Positions 47,973-56,512 of a DNA stretch of 64,000 bases are shown here, piece by piece. Position 1 is the first letter of the stretch; every line of letters starts with the position of its first letter. The position numbers and the translations under genes are program-made. Under the pieces are notes generated by a model, which had not been told where the DNA came from, did not search any database, and was given only the letters and a program-made list of their open reading frames with translations. This stretch comes from Blautia sp. (GTDB lineage Bacteria; Bacillota; Clostridia; Lachnospirales; Lachnospiraceae): the NCBI GenBank assembly GCA_017463155.1, contig JAFTPT010000011.1, forward strand, positions 37,505 to 101,504. Direction: 5' to 3'.

Positions 47973-49682
47973 TTATTTGTTCCGTTTTTTCAGGAATACC
48001 ACCAGAAGGATCACGATCAACGCAGCCGCGATCAGTCCGACGAAGGGAAGGATGTTTGTATCATCTCCCGTTGTTACGGGCCGGGTCGTATAGGTACGGT
48101 TCGTGTAATCACGGTTCGTATTCGTGTTGTTTCCTGTCGATACGGTTGTGTTCGTGTTGGAAGAAGAACTGTTCCCCGCCGATACAACCGTGCCGGAAGT
48201 ATTCCGGACGGCGGTGCTTCCACTGCCTGTACTGGTTCCGGCCGTTCCCGTGCTGCCGGACCCTGAACTCGTCCGGGTTCCAGAGGAGGTACTGCCTCCC
48301 GATGAACTGCTGCCGGAAGAACTGCTGCCGGAAGAACCGGAATTGTAGTTCTCGTTCTCCACTTCCTCTCCGACGATCGTCCTGCTTCCGGCGATCCCGA
48401 AGGGGCTGAAGCTGTGGGTGCTGAAGGTCAGCAGATTGCCGGACACGCTCGGCGTGATCATCTCCTTCGCTCCGTTGTCAAGGATATGCTCAACGGTATA
48501 CGTGTATCCTGCCTTTACGGGAATGGCAAGGCTCACATATTCACCGTCCGGTATTTCATATTTTTTGTCATTTTTAAGATCCCAGAGAGAGAACTCATAG
48601 GAGCGGAAGATATCCGCGTTTTCCTGATTGCTGAAGGAGGCCCCGCTTCCGTCTGAAACTCTGAACTGCACATAGTAAGGCAGATTGGCGCCGGATACCA
48701 TGATCCCGTTGCTTGCATGGTTCGAAAGTCCTTCCGCTTCCTTTTCGGCATCCGTTGTCTTCTCTTCAAACGCCTTGTCAGAAACCGTATTGCTGATGAC
48801 CTTGCCTTGATCAAAAATATTGCCCTGGTCGTCAACGCCCTCCGGAACGACACCTATGATCTCGCCATCCGTGTCCTCGTCGCCTTCGTCTTCCTCGTCA
48901 GCGTCCTCATCGTCGGCGTCTTCATCATCGGCGTCTTCATCATCGGCGTCTTCATCGTCTGCGTCTTCATCGTCGGCGTCTTCGCCGTCCTCATCGTCCG
49001 CGTCTTCGTCGTCTGCGTCGTCCTCGATGTCATCCTCGGCATCCGCGTCTTCGTCGTCTGCGTTGTCCTCGTCTTCGACGTCCTCGGAACCGGCATCTTC
49101 GTCGTCGCTGTCATCACTTTCGTCAGCAGCTTCCTCTTCGCCGTCGTCAGTGTCGTCAGCCTCTTCTTCAACGTCGTCCTCGTCTTCAGCGTCTTCGTCG
49201 CTTTCGTCAGCGTCGTCCTCCTCTTCCTCACCATCCTCGGAAGATTCTGTTTCCTCTGTATCCTCTTCTTCCGGTTCGGATTCATCCTCGGACTCTTCGT
49301 CCCCACTGCCGGATACGATCACCGTGATCGAACGAACGACCGCTTTCTGTCCTTCGTCCCAGCCGCTCATTCCGGACAGATCCACGCCGGATGCCGGTTT
49401 GATCAGGACTGTAAAGCTGTGCTCCCCTTCGTCGGCCGTCCGGGAATCATCTTCCCATACGAGTCTTCCGTATTCATTGGACGGCAGCGAAATCTCGGAG
49501 AGACTGCATGGCGAGGAAACCGTGAGACTGTCCGGGATCAACGCTCCCACCGACTCCGTCGCTGTGGACGCGTAGATCGTCGTGAGCCCACTCTGTCCTG
49601 CCACAAGGACTGTACTCATGATGGCCGCTGTCAGAAATGTCCTGCACTTCCGTACAAAGGCTCCGTTTTTTCTTTTATTCAT
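47973..49682 (-). CDS. secreted acidic-repeat surface protein with XXTGD anchor
   Basis: 569 residues; start ATG 49682 (MNKRKNGAF) has GGGAGG 8 bases upstream and a signal peptide at about 1-38 (AIMSTVLVAGQSGLTTIYA). A beta-rich domain to about 120 is followed by a low-complexity Asp/Glu/Ala stretch (about 124-270, DDEDADDEDADDEDGED-like). A folded domain follows (about 285-440, SNHASNGIMVSGANLPYYV), then a Ser/Gly/Thr linker and the C-terminal RPVTTGDDTN-helix-KKRNK. The end is a sortase-like wall-sorting signal of the same TGDD type as the giant protein. Function is unknown; calcium or cation binding by the acidic part is possible. Confidence 0.88.
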   Translation of the reverse strand: MNKRKNGAFVRKCRTFLTAAIMSTVLVAGQSGLTTIYASTATESVGALIPDSLTVSSPCSLSEISLPSNEYGRLVWEDDSRTADEGEHSFTVLIKPASGVDLSGMSGWDEGQKAVVRSITVIVSGSGDEESEDESEPEEEDTEETESSEDGEEEEDDADESDEDAEDEDDVEEEADDTDDGEEEAADESDDSDDEDAGSEDVEDEDNADDEDADAEDDIEDDADDEDADDEDGEDADDEDADDEDADDEDADDEDADDEDADEEDEGDEDTDGEIIGVVPEGVDDQGNIFDQGKVISNTVSDKAFEEKTTDAEKEAEGLSNHASNGIMVSGANLPYYVQFRVSDGSGASFSNQENADIFRSYEFSLWDLKNDKKYEIPDGEYVSLAIPVKAGYTYTVEHILDNGAKEMITPSVSGNLLTFSTHSFSPFGIAGSRTIVGEEVENENYNSGSSGSSSSGSSSSGGSTSSGTRTSSGSGSTGTAGTSTGSGSTAVRNTSGTVVSAGNSSSSNTNTTVSTGNNTNTNRDYTNRTYTTRPVTTGDDTNILPFVGLIAAALIVILLVVFLKKRNK

Positions 49683-49760
49683 ACTCTTTACCTCCCACGG
49701 CAGCCCAAATTCCGGCCTGACAAAGTCGTTTCCAGGGCATACCAATCGTAATACCACTAT

Positions 49761-49789
49761 ACTATACCAAGTTTTTACGACTTTGTAAA
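49761..49789 (-). promoter_or_regulatory. promoter of acidic surface-protein gene
   Basis: TTTACA (49784-49789), 17 bases, TATAGT (49761-49766) on the minus strand, about 80 bases before the ATG. Confidence 0.7.
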
Positions 49790-49913
49790 GATTTCGTAAT
49801 AAAATTTTTCAATTTTTGTAACTATGATGGATTATCATAAACACATTACTCACAGTTCAGGCCGGCTGTCCCATGCTGCATTGCCGGCCGCCTTTCAGGA
49901 GAAAACAATATTT

Positions 49914-51209
49914 ATGGACACAAGATCACTGATCCAGCTGCTCATCCTCCTGTGCCTGATCCTTCTGTCCGGATTCTTCTCATCAGCGGAAACTGCCATG
50001 AGTACCGTGAACCATATCAGGATCCAGGCTCTCTCAGAACAGGGGGACAGGCGGGCGCTTCTGGTAGACAAGATCATTTCCGACCCCGGGCGGATGCTGA
50101 GCACCATCCTGATCGGGAACAACATCGTCAATATGGCGGCGTCCGCGCTGATGACGACCCTGACCATCCATCTGCTCGGAAATGTATATGTCGGAGCAGC
50201 CACCGGGATCCTGACGCTGCTGGTCCTTCTGTTCGGAGAGATCACACCGAAAACCCTCGCTTCTCTTCACGCGGAAAAGCTTGCTCTCTCCTACGCCAAT
50301 GTCATCTATGTACTCATGGTGGTCCTGCGGCCGGTCGTCTTTCTTGTCGGAAAGCTGGCGAACGGCATCATGCTGCTCATCGGTACCGACCCGGACGCCA
50401 GGCAGAATACCATGACCGAACACGAGCTTCGGACCCTGGTAAATGTCAGTGAGCAGGAAGGCGTCATCGAGCATGAAGAGAAAGCCATGATCTACAACGT
50501 ATTCGATTTCGGCGATTCCACGGCAAGAGATGTCATGATCCCCCGTATCGACATGACCTTTGTGGATGTGGACACACCCTATGAGGACCTTATGGATGTC
50601 TTCCGGAAGGTTCGTCATACCCGGTTTCCCGTCTACGAAGACAATACCGACAACGTGATCGGTATCATCAACATCAAGGACCTGCTCCTGTCCCCGGAGG
50701 ACAAAGAATTCCATGTGCGGGACCTTCTTCGTGAACCTTATTTTACATACGAATACAAGCCGACCGCAGACCTGATGGTCGATATGCGGAAGGCCTCCGT
50801 CAATCTGGCCATCGTACTGGATGAATACGGTTCGACGGCCGGTCTGGTCACACTCGAGGACCTTCTGGAGGAGATCGTCGGGGATATCCGCGACGAATAC
50901 GACGAAGACGAGCAGGAAGATCTCGCGGTCATCATTCCCGGCCGGGAATATGTCGCAAGAGGTTCCGCCCGTCTTGACGATATCAATGAAGCGCTTCATC
51001 TGGAACTCAGGTCCGACGACTATGATTCCATCGGCGGCTACATCATTGAACAGCTGGATTCGCTTCCGGGGATCGGCCAGTCGGTCACGCTCGAGGGAGG
51101 CGCCCGCCTCGTCGTGGATGACCTGTCCCGCAACCGCATCCGTACGGTCCATATCTGGCTTCCCGAAGAGGAGTCGGATGTTACATCAAAAGAGAAAACT
51201 GCCGAATGA
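49914..51209 (+). CDS. CorC/CNNM-family membrane protein with CBS domains
   Basis: 431 residues. The DUF21/CNNM membrane domain (about 1-190, LSGFFSSAETAMSTVN at the start) is followed by a tandem CBS pair (about 205-335, VMIPRIDMTFVD and YGSTAGLVTLEDLLEEIVG) and a C-terminal CorC_HlyC domain. Family members export magnesium or other divalent metals, often under ATP-Mg control through CBS. ATG 49914 (MDTRSLIQLL) is chosen because AGGAG lies upstream and the first helix follows; the frame is open to 49824. Its 3' end overlaps the convergent YdcF-like gene by 29 bases. Confidence 0.92.
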   Translation: MDTRSLIQLLILLCLILLSGFFSSAETAMSTVNHIRIQALSEQGDRRALLVDKIISDPGRMLSTILIGNNIVNMAASALMTTLTIHLLGNVYVGAATGILTLLVLLFGEITPKTLASLHAEKLALSYANVIYVLMVVLRPVVFLVGKLANGIMLLIGTDPDARQNTMTEHELRTLVNVSEQEGVIEHEEKAMIYNVFDFGDSTARDVMIPRIDMTFVDVDTPYEDLMDVFRKVRHTRFPVYEDNTDNVIGIINIKDLLLSPEDKEFHVRDLLREPYFTYEYKPTADLMVDMRKASVNLAIVLDEYGSTAGLVTLEDLLEEIVGDIRDEYDEDEQEDLAVIIPGREYVARGSARLDDINEALHLELRSDDYDSIGGYIIEQLDSLPGIGQSVTLEGGARLVVDDLSRNRIRTVHIWLPEEESDVTSKEKTAE

Positions 51210-51765
51210 TCCGGTGGACCTCCTTCAGCACCTCTTCGATGCCCTGCTCTGTACAAAACCAGTTATCCCTTGTGATCCCGTCCACACAGGACGGACACAC
51301 AAAGAATTCCGTTTCCGGAAAGACGGTCTGGTAGTAGAGCAGGGCTCTTTTTGCGTGATAATTCTTGCAGCACAGGATTGCTCTCTCTACATTCACATGT
51401 GCACGCTCCGCCGCTTCCTTCGAAAACAGCGCATTCTCATACGTGTACCCGGCCCTGTCCTCCCTGAGGATCGCTTCAACCGGCACACCGTTCTTCACCA
51501 GAACGTCCTTCAGAAAATCAAATTCCGTCCGGTAGTCTCCGGCATAGACATCCTGCTTTTCGAGAACGCCCGTGAATTTTCCGACCGTAACGCTGCATCT
51601 TCCGCTCGGAAGCACATACGGTGCCCATCCTTCACGGAACAGCTCTGCCGCCCTCTCCGCCATCTGTGGATATCCGTTCCCCGGAACAAAGATCACATCC
51701 GCCTTCTGAGGGTGATCCTCCACAAAGATCTGCCTGGTGATATCATCTGTCAAAGATACATGCAT
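51181..51765 (-). CDS. YdcF/DUF218-family protein
   Basis: 194 residues starting MHVSLTDDITRQIFVED, with GGGGA before the ATG at 51765. DUF218 traits are ADVIFVPGNGYPQMAERAAELF near 22-43, with the nucleotide-binding-like GNG, AGYTYENALFSKE with the conserved Asn, and ILCCKNYHAKRALLYY. DUF218 proteins bind SAM or act on envelope sugars in a few cases; no activity is certain. No membrane helix is seen, so this is a short cytosolic form. The frame extends 81 codons further but is Arg/Ser-rich shadow. Confidence 0.85.
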   Translation of the reverse strand: MHVSLTDDITRQIFVEDHPQKADVIFVPGNGYPQMAERAAELFREGWAPYVLPSGRCSVTVGKFTGVLEKQDVYAGDYRTEFDFLKDVLVKNGVPVEAILREDRAGYTYENALFSKEAAERAHVNVERAILCCKNYHAKRALLYYQTVFPETEFFVCPSCVDGITRDNWFCTEQGIEEVLKEVHRIIRQFSLLM

Positions 51766-51847
51766 GCCCGTCCCCTGCCTTCGCTTTTTGTGCTCATTGT
51801 AGCATGACCGCGTTTTGGGGACAAGGGCCTTCGGAGCCTCCCGCCTG

Positions 51848-52795
51848 CTACTGCTCTGTCTCGACGATCTGTGTGATCTGGCTGAAAAGTCCCGTTCCCC
51901 TGCTGTAATGGTACAGCTTTCTGCTGAGGAACTCCTCTTCCTCCGTCGTCTCCCTGATCGTATCCGCGAGAACCCTCTCCAGTCCTTTCGGATCCACCGT
52001 TTCCGCACAGTGGACCATGACCTCGTGAATGCTGGTAAACGCCAGATAAAGGTCCGAGTTTAGCACCTCCGCGATCCTGGCCGCCACACCGGGCATAAAG
52101 ATCGCGACCGCGCCATTGATCCTTCTGGTCGTACTGATGCAGTTCCCGATCTCGTTCCCTCGCAGCATGCTTTCCCGTCCCGGTTTCATAAAATCGATCC
52201 CTTCATAATCCGGATCGAGAAGGACCTCCGGAAGCTGAAACAGCCTGGGCGGGGACTGGTGCCTCGTGTTCTCCATCGCCGCCTCATAGACCTCATCCTC
52301 CGTCTTTCCCCAGATATTCAGAAGATGCCGGCTGATCTTGACACTGCTGATGCTGTCCTCGTATTCCCGGATCACCGCATATACCACAAGTGCGATATCC
52401 CCGATCACCTTGTATACGCTGGATTCGACAGCCGTCCGGTTTCGCGGATAGTTGACCGCACGGATGACCAGATACTCTCTTGCCGATTCATAGGTCCCGA
52501 TCCTCCTGTCCAGTTCCTCCAGCAGTTCCTCGTCAACGCTCTTCAGATTTTGGAGAACCTTGTCTTTTATGTCAGAAAAAGCCATCCCATCCTGCAAAAA
52601 CGAAAAAAGCTGTCCGACATAGATTCCGCAGACCGCCGTCTTTTCTCCCAGGACAGCCGCCTCGACCAGAAGCTTATCATTCTGTGACGGTCCGGGCTGT
52701 TCCGTGCAGAAACGAATCTTCTCCTTTGGGATCCCCCCTTCCTCGATCATCACATTCCGAAGTTCTTCTACAAACTCCTTGTATTCATTTGTCAT
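51848..52795 (-). CDS. DUF5688-like protein
   Basis: 315 residues, beginning MTNEYKEFVEELRNVMIEE. Recognisable blocks are KVIGDIALVVYAVI, IGNCISTTRRINGAVAIFMPGVAARIAEVLNSDLYLAFTSIHE in shorter parts, and a C-terminus with several Glu/Arg helices. This pattern matches DUF5688, a family of unknown function found mostly in Lachnospiraceae. There is no signal peptide. GAGG lies 7 bases before the ATG. Confidence 0.75.
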   Translation of the reverse strand: MTNEYKEFVEELRNVMIEEGGIPKEKIRFCTEQPGPSQNDKLLVEAAVLGEKTAVCGIYVGQLFSFLQDGMAFSDIKDKVLQNLKSVDEELLEELDRRIGTYESAREYLVIRAVNYPRNRTAVESSVYKVIGDIALVVYAVIREYEDSISSVKISRHLLNIWGKTEDEVYEAAMENTRHQSPPRLFQLPEVLLDPDYEGIDFMKPGRESMLRGNEIGNCISTTRRINGAVAIFMPGVAARIAEVLNSDLYLAFTSIHEVMVHCAETVDPKGLERVLADTIRETTEEEEFLSRKLYHYSRGTGLFSQITQIVETEQ

Positions 52796-52849
52796 TCACA
52801 TTCCTCTTTTCCTGAAAAAGCGGGCAGATACGCCCCGGAGAAAAAGAAA

Positions 52850-52869
52850 AGGGAAGCCTTTGCTTCCCT
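52850..52869 (-). terminator. terminator after LMW phosphatase gene
   Basis: AGGGAAGC/GCTTCCCT stem with a 4-base loop, then TTTCTTTTT on the minus strand. Confidence 0.88.
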
Positions 52870-52978
52870 CTGAAGAATAGCCGTATATAGATTATACCGT
52901 TTGAGTCATATACATGTAAAGAAAAACATTTCGTCAAATTCCGCCATGCAGCATAGCGGCCAAAAGCTCCGCCCTTTT

Positions 52979-53452
52979 TTACAGTTTATTCTGTTTCAGC
53001 CAGGCAAGGAGGCCGCGGCATCCCTCCATCACATCGGTCCACGTCGTCTCAAAATCGTCCGTATACCAGGGATCCGCCACGTTTCCGGGACGATCCGTAT
53101 AATCCATGAGAAGCGACACCTTCCCCTCCGTATCCTTTCCAAAGACACGCAGCATATTCCGGTAGTTCATCTGGTCCATGCCGATCAGATAGTCGTACCG
53201 CTGGTAATCCGCCTTTGTGATCTGCCGGGCTCTTTTCCCGCTGCAGCTGAGGCCATGCTGTGCGAGGATCCGCCTGGCGGGCGGATATACGGGATTCCCG
53301 ACACCGTTCCAGATCTCCTCGGAGCTGGTCACCGCCGAAGCGATCTCAAAACAATCCGAAAGGCCCTCCTTCCGGACAAGGTCCTTCATTACAAATTCAG
53401 CAATCGGTGAACGGCAGATGTTGCCGTGGCATACAAAAAGCACTTTTATCAT
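52979..53452 (-). CDS. low-molecular-weight protein-tyrosine phosphatase
   Basis: 157 residues. The P-loop VCHGNICRSP has the nucleophile Cys8 and Arg14. The general acid lies in NVADPWYTDDFETTW near 123-137. Enzymes of this family dephosphorylate phosphotyrosine on proteins, often kinases for exopolysaccharide. Two minus-strand TATCTCGG-like repeats lie upstream of its start, so the mobile element has inserted next to it, and the original promoter may have been displaced. It is the last ordinary chromosomal gene before the element. Confidence 0.94.
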   Translation of the reverse strand: MIKVLFVCHGNICRSPIAEFVMKDLVRKEGLSDCFEIASAVTSSEEIWNGVGNPVYPPARRILAQHGLSCSGKRARQITKADYQRYDYLIGMDQMNYRNMLRVFGKDTEGKVSLLMDYTDRPGNVADPWYTDDFETTWTDVMEGCRGLLAWLKQNKL

Positions 53453-53470
53453 CGTTTTTTGCTCCTGATT

Positions 53471-53628
53471 TATCTCGGTTTTTCCTTGATTTATCTCGGT
53501 TTTCGAGCATTTGCGGTATACCGACTATTTTGACGTATCTCGGCTTTTATCGGCTTATCTCGGTCTGTTTCTTCCTTCAAATGGTCTAAAAATTGGTCTA
53601 ATTTGGTCTCAGATTTTCAGTTTAGACC
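53471..53628 (+). repeat. phased TATCTCGG and GGTCTA repeats, likely element end
   Basis: TATCTCGG occurs at 53471, 53492, 53536 and 53556, that is at distances of 21, 44 and 20 bases, near whole helical turns. Three GGTCT copies (53583, 53596 and 53605) and an inverted AGACC follow. They lie between the phosphatase gene and the integrase stop codon. Arm-type binding sites of a Tn916-like integrase are the most likely explanation; the attachment core itself could not be fixed because the other end of the element is outside the window. Confidence 0.6.
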
Positions 53629-53702
53629 ATCGCCGATTTTGCTGATATCTGCCAATCCGCCATGGCTAAGTATTTCCGTAAGCCCTCTGTCCTTCGCCCG
53701 TC

Positions 53703-54980
53703 TTAACTGCTCCTACGCATTTTTATTACCGCATGCTCATTTTCCTTCACACCCAGTTTCTGCATCTCTTCATCAGCCTCTGCCTGCTTCTGTGCCAGCT
53801 TATCCATCTCTTCTTTCGCATCATCCAATTTCAGATGCGTATAGGTATTGAGAGTGACGCTGATATCCGAATGTCCCATCAGGTACTGAAGCACCTTAGG
53901 ATTCATACCGGACTTCGCCATATTGGAGCAGTAAGTGTGACGGCACACATGAGGCGTGATCTTCGGAAGCTGTACACGGTAGATGCTGTTATACTTATCC
54001 ACCGCATGCTGAAAGTACTTCTCCCAGTGCATCGCCACCATCGGCTTTCCATCCTTATCGAAGCAAAGGAAACCGGAATACCCATCGATCATAGGTTCCA
54101 CCTTCATCTTCGGTCTTCTGGCAAGAATACGCTCGAATGCTTCATACACATCATCCTGCATCGGGATCACCCTGGTACCGGCATAGGTCTTTGTTGTATC
54201 GATGTAAACCAATGTCCCGGTCTTCTGCAGCTGATGGTCAATGTTAATGGTTCTGTTCTCCATATCCAAATCATGAACCGTCAGCCCTGTGAACTCCGAT
54301 ATACGCATCCCTGTCTTGAACAGGATATACATTCCGTCATAATAGCGGCAGTAGTGCGAATCGTTTTTGATAAAATCAAGGAACGTTCTTTCCTGTTTTC
54401 TTGTAATGGCTTCACGAGTAGCAGTATCATTGACAAGAACGGACACCATCTGAAACTCAAACGGATTCTTCCTTAAAAGATCATCGTCCACAGCCATCTG
54501 AAAAGCCGGTCTCACCACACCCCTGATGGTATGGATCGTCGAAAAACTCTTCTTGTCTTCCTGCTGAAGCCTTATCAGCCATTCTTTGGCATCCGAGAGT
54601 CTCACTTTGTCAATTCTCTTGGCTCCGAACGGATCTCTCTCCAGAAGTCTGATCACTGTCCCGTAACCAGCTCTTGTCGTGTGCTTCACACCGGTCTTCG
54701 TTGCAATATACTTCTTGGTCAGCTGAAGCACTGTCATTCCTCCGCCGTCAGGTATAATGTCATCATCAATATCTCGATTGATGGCCTTCTCCTGATCTCG
54801 TAAAGGCGCATTGTCTCTTTTTCCGGCTGGTATGCTATCTGTCGCCACCAATCTCCAACTGTACACTGACTTGCGTTTCCCGTTGGCGTCGATGTATCTG
54901 AACTTATAGCGACCATCCGCTTCCTGGCTCTCTCCTGTGCGAAGAATGCGATTTTTACTATCGCGTCTCTTTTCGCTCAT
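53703..54980 (-). CDS. int: Tn916-type tyrosine integrase
   Basis: 425 residues. The N-terminal arm-binding domain (about 1-75) has EKRRDSKNRILRTGESQ and DGRYKFRYID, which are near-identical to Tn916-family Int. A SAM-like core-binding domain follows (about 90-180), then the catalytic domain with Arg in KTGMRISEFTGL, HxxR in HVCRHTYCSN, and His and Tyr in GHSDISVTLNTYTH. The tetrad is complete, so it should be active. ATG 54980 with AGGAG is preferred over the upstream open frame. Tn916-family Int is also carried by many prophages and genomic islands. Confidence 0.95.
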   Translation of the reverse strand: MSEKRRDSKNRILRTGESQEADGRYKFRYIDANGKRKSVYSWRLVATDSIPAGKRDNAPLRDQEKAINRDIDDDIIPDGGGMTVLQLTKKYIATKTGVKHTTRAGYGTVIRLLERDPFGAKRIDKVRLSDAKEWLIRLQQEDKKSFSTIHTIRGVVRPAFQMAVDDDLLRKNPFEFQMVSVLVNDTATREAITRKQERTFLDFIKNDSHYCRYYDGMYILFKTGMRISEFTGLTVHDLDMENRTINIDHQLQKTGTLVYIDTTKTYAGTRVIPMQDDVYEAFERILARRPKMKVEPMIDGYSGFLCFDKDGKPMVAMHWEKYFQHAVDKYNSIYRVQLPKITPHVCRHTYCSNMAKSGMNPKVLQYLMGHSDISVTLNTYTHLKLDDAKEEMDKLAQKQAEADEEMQKLGVKENEHAVIKMRRSS

Positions 54981-55121
54981 TAAACATCGTCTCCTTTCTG
55001 TTCGGAGAGCCATGTTCTGGATACTATTTTTCGTAGACTACATAGCATGTATCCGACTATGTATCAATAGTCTAACACAGACACGGCTCTTTTACCACCC
55101 TTATTTGAAAAAAATCTCCGG

Positions 55122-55337
55122 TCAGATCACATTCATCTGGCTGTCCATGTATTTCTCGAACTGTTCACGCTTGATTAGAGCTCTATTGCCATTCCAGAGA
55201 ACAAAATCCTCATCGGAATGTTCTTGGACAAAAAGCTTCAGCTTCTTATAACCAATACCGAAGTACTCCGAAGCCTCGTTTAATGTGAGTGTATACTTCT
55301 GCCACCAAGGCAGTTCTTTCTTCAAATCTGTGCTCAT
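55122..55337 (-). CDS. xis: excisionase, Tn916 Xis-like
   Basis: 71 residues, MSTDLKKELPWWQKY then TLTLNEASEYFGIGYKKL, a winged-helix DNA-binding excisionase of the Tn916 Xis family. GGGAGG lies 8 bases before the ATG at 55337. It lies upstream of int and would bias Int toward excision. A CCTAAG/CTTAGG inverted repeat lies just upstream (55361-55375), and an inverse copy of TATCTCG lies at 55377-55383. Confidence 0.92.
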   Translation of the reverse strand: MSTDLKKELPWWQKYTLTLNEASEYFGIGYKKLKLFVQEHSDEDFVLWNGNRALIKREQFEKYMDSQMNVI

Positions 55338-55407
55338 CCAAGGCACCTCCCTTCTATCTTCCTAAGCGCCTTAGGACGAGATAATTCCGGTAAAAACCGA
55401 AAAAGGC

Positions 55408-55452
55408 AAAAAAGCCTGCGAAACATCAGGATTTCTCCCAATGCCCGCAGGC
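55408..55452 (-). terminator. terminator ending the cargo operon
   Basis: GCCTGCG and CGCAGGC pair around a 25-base loop, followed by TTTTTT on the minus strand, after the 47-codon ORF and before xis. Confidence 0.7.
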
Positions 55453-55486
55453 GTGGTAACGATTCGTTTATTCAAATTATAATATT

Positions 55487-55630
55487 TTAAATTTCTTTCC
55501 CTTGGTCTTTATTCTTTTCAATCTTTGAATAATCAATCTTGTCAGAAGTCATCTTATATATCTGCACCATGATATCTATAAAGCCTTCAAAAGCAAGCTG
55601 CTGATCTGGTGTCATTTCAATCTTTTCCAT
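55487..55630 (-). CDS. 47-residue small protein after sirtuin gene
   Basis: MEKIEMTPDQQLAFEGF is its start; it ends with DQGKEI. GGAG lies 8 bases upstream of the ATG, 15 bases after the sirtuin stop, so it is probably translated as the last gene of the cargo operon. It is charged and helical-looking with no Cys and no membrane segment. I do not recognise a family. Confidence 0.6.
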   Translation of the reverse strand: MEKIEMTPDQQLAFEGFIDIMVQIYKMTSDKIDYSKIEKNKDQGKEI

Positions 55631-55645
55631 TAGCAAACTCCATTT

Positions 55646-56512
55646 TCACCTCAAATTCTCCAGCACTTTCCCTATATCCCCATCGATACAGATGGACTGC
55701 TTCCTGATATCTTCAGGGCATACAGCCTCTCCATAATTCACACAGGCATATATCGCATCCGGATTCTTTGCCGTCATCTGCCAGAAAGGATATTTGATGA
55801 TCACAGGCGTATTATACCCGACGCCCATTTCCAGGAACAGAATCTTTCCTTTCCTTGTTCTGAGGAAATTCTCATATCTTTCTGCCGCCTGATGCCACCC
55901 TTCATCTTCAACAAACTTATCATCGGAACGAAGATTCATGGTAAGTGGCTTTCCGCACTTCGGACATTTCGGGATCAGTTCTGTAGGAATCTTCATATCC
56001 TTCTGCTGCTCTACCATAGCCCGAACCATATCTTCATTTTCATAGGTCTCTTCATGACACGGCTCACTGCACTGGAATAAGCCGTAATCACCTTGGGTGT
56101 AAAAGAGACGCTTTTTATCAAATCCTGCCTTCTGGAAGCAGTGATCCACATTCGTAGTGATAACGAAATAATCCTTATCCTTTACAAGCGTAAACAGCTG
56201 ATCATACACAGGCTTCGGCGCATCCATGTATCTGTTTACAAAGATAAACTTTGACCAGTATGCCCACATCTCTTCCGGCGTCTCATACGGATAGAAGCCG
56301 CCGGAGTACATATCCTGAAAGCCATACTTCTTTCCGAAATCTGCGAAATACTTCTCAAATCGCTCGCCGTTATAAATAAATCCCGCAGAAGTTGAGAGCC
56401 CCGCTCCTGCTCCGATCACAACAGCATCCGCTTCTTCTATGGCTTTCTTTAATCTCTTTATCTCATCCGAGTAATTCCCGGTAGATTTCGTAATCTTCAT
56501 CCTTCCAAACAT
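55646..56512 (-). CDS. class M sirtuin (SirTM), predicted protein ADP-ribosyltransferase
   Basis: 288 residues with a sirtuin Rossmann fold: VVIGAGAGLSTSAGF (31-45) and TTNVDHCF (N121, D123). Where true deacetylases have the catalytic His, this protein has Gln140 in YTQGDYG, the hallmark of the SirTM class, which ADP-ribosylates proteins instead of deacetylating. The four Cys 148, 152, 183 and 186 would bind zinc. In published operons SirTM modifies a lipoylated GcvH-L and is paired with a macrodomain that removes the mark. Here the macrodomain is present but GcvH-L and LplA are not visible. The ATG has GAGGTGAT 8 bases upstream inside the macrodomain gene. Confidence 0.9.
   Translation of the reverse strand: MFGRMKITKSTGNYSDEIKRLKKAIEEADAVVIGAGAGLSTSAGFIYNGERFEKYFADFGKKYGFQDMYSGGFYPYETPEEMWAYWSKFIFVNRYMDAPKPVYDQLFTLVKDKDYFVITTNVDHCFQKAGFDKKRLFYTQGDYGLFQCSEPCHEETYENEDMVRAMVEQQKDMKIPTELIPKCPKCGKPLTMNLRSDDKFVEDEGWHQAAERYENFLRTRKGKILFLEMGVGYNTPVIIKYPFWQMTAKNPDAIYACVNYGEAVCPEDIRKQSICIDGDIGKVLENLR

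Noticed and set aside
48820-49575. 251-codon plus-strand Ser-rich frame
   Set aside because: Complement of the Asp/Glu repeat in the surface-protein gene; not a separate gene.
50034-51152. 372-codon minus-strand frame opposite CorC
   Set aside because: Antisense to the clear CNNM/CBS gene; no family features.
53460-53700. tRNA gene as an attachment site
   Set aside because: No cloverleaf or tRNA sequence seen near the integrase; the region holds only short repeats.
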